Assembly (NCBI GenBank): GCA_964636705.1
Contig: CAZWUJ010000001.1
Span: forward strand, 1 to 64,000
DNA: 64,000 nt
Origin: VXRJ01 sp964636705
Lineage (GTDB): Bacteria; Acidobacteriota; Vicinamibacteria; Vicinamibacterales; UBA8438
Direction: 5' to 3'
The translations under genes and the position numbers were made by a program. Shown here in pieces: positions 63,340 to 64,000 of this stretch (positions within the stretch are counted from its first letter, which is position 1; each line of letters opens with the position of its first letter). The notes below the pieces were generated by a model, which ran no database searches, was not told the origin of the DNA, and saw only the letters and a program-made list of their open reading frames with translations.

Positions 63340-64000
63340 TCAGACCGTGGCGGGAAGGGTGCGAAGAAACGTCGGCGCCCGCCGATGCAAGGTGGCCTGC
63401 TCGAACGCGTAGGCGATACGAATAAGCGTCGGCTCGCTCCAGGCGCGGCCGAAGAAGGAACAGCCGACGGGGAGACCGTGGATGAACCCGGCCGGAACCG
63501 TGATGTTCGGATAGCCGGATACGGCGGCGAATGCGGAACTGCTGCCGCCGAAGTGGTCGCCATTCACCAGATCCGTCACCCAGGCGGGGCCACCCGTCGG
63601 CGCGACGATGGCGTCGAGATTGTCGGTGTCCATCACCCGGTCTATGCCATCCGTGCGTGACAACCGGCGCGCTGCGGCGCGCGCGTCGAGGTATTCCGGA
63701 TCAGTCAGCGGCCCCCTTGCCTCGGCCGCGAGCAGACGCTCCTGTCCGAAGTACGGCATCTCTTCGGCGGCGTTGGCCTGATTGAAGGCAATCAGGTCCG
63801 CCAGAGTGCGGATCGGCGGCGCCGGAAGCGTATCGAGGTACGCGCGGAGACCTGCCTTGAACTCGTAGCTCAGCACCGCGGTCTCGGCGCGGCGCATCGC
63901 GTTGGTGGGACGGAGATCGATCGGGTCGACAATCACGGCGCCGCGCCCGCGCATCACCTCGAGCGCGTCTTCGATCGTTCTATCCACCAGGGGATGGAAG
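63340..64000 (-). CDS. Amidase family protein, C-terminal part (cut by the window)
   Basis: The last 220 residues of an amidase-signature family enzyme. The reading frame continues past the right edge, and the in-frame ATG at 63987 is internal, because the residues just before it (PLVDRTIEDAL) already look conserved. The visible part has DNLDAIVAPTGGPAW, SSAFAAVSGYPNITVPAGF and LPVGCSFFGRAWSEPTLI, typical of the C-terminal region of the family. The Ser-Ser-Lys catalytic part lies outside the window. Substrate unknown. Confidence 0.85.
   Translation of the reverse strand, partial: FHPLVDRTIEDALEVMRGRGAVIVDPIDLRPTNAMRRAETAVLSYEFKAGLRAYLDTLPAPPIRTLADLIAFNQANAAEEMPYFGQERLLAAEARGPLTDPEYLDARAAARRLSRTDGIDRVMDTDNLDAIVAPTGGPAWVTDLVNGDHFGGSSSAFAAVSGYPNITVPAGFIHGLPVGCSFFGRAWSEPTLIRIAYAFEQATLHRRAPTFLRTLPATV

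Overview
The window is about 64 kb of GC-rich bacterial chromosome with short intergenic gaps, many 1-8 nt gene overlaps and frequent GTG/TTG starts. I see no rRNA, tRNA, CRISPR array, insertion sequence or phage gene. The gene mix fits an acidobacterium, perhaps of the Vicinamibacteria type: a carboxypeptidase-regulatory/TonB-receptor-like outer-membrane protein, a VWA-domain protein, a TonB-family protein, NtrC-type two-component genes, myo-inositol-phosphate synthase and S9 peptidases. The taxonomy is inferred from gene content and was not tested with markers.

Region 1 (1-10,900) starts with a CaiB/BaiF CoA-transferase and a truncated AAA ATPase remnant. It then holds a complete arginine regulon. 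argC-argB-argD-argA-like-argJ-argF run on the minus strand with coupled overlaps. argR-argG-argH run divergently on the plus strand. The short gap between argC and argR carries two tandem ARG-box-like sites.

Region 2 (10,900-17,700) holds two ABC-2 permeases with their ATPase and a small His/Cys-rich exported protein, then purD-purE, rpsU and a STAS protein. Region 3 (17,900-23,860) is a surface-polysaccharide-like cluster: a coiled-coil protein with an Arg-rich tail and four GT4-type glycosyltransferases forming two paralogous pairs in the order A-B-B'-A'. Region 4 (23,730-31,560, minus strand) links a secreted protein, an outer-membrane barrel, a membrane histidine kinase and a sigma-54 response regulator.

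Region 5 (31,700-41,700) holds gpmI, a small orphan gene with a consensus promoter, a methylmalonyl-CoA-mutase-type large subunit, a LolD/MacB-like ATPase, a membrane protein, inositol-phosphate synthase, and a plus-strand run of a methyltransferase-like protein, an HTH-TonB fusion, a membrane protein and a VWA protein. polA and a pcnB-like gene continue the run to 45,646.

Region 6 (45,680-54,050) holds a rhomboid protease, a desaturase, serC with a DUF1015 gene, an M23 peptidase, a LysR regulator, and a restriction-modification pair whose methyltransferase is broken by a one-base frameshift. Region 7 (54,110-64,000) holds an S9 peptidase, an aminotransferase, a FAD-oxidoreductase/selenophosphate synthetase fusion, bcp, pyk, trxA, a DinB-like gene and an amidase cut by the window edge.

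No single stretch is obviously a new defence or mobile system. The best second-look items are the frameshifted methyltransferase beside an apparently intact endonuclease, the TonB protein with a cytoplasmic DNA-binding-like domain, the paired glycosyltransferase cluster, and a recurring TANNNT hexamer 6-12 nt upstream of start codons that suggests leaderless transcripts.
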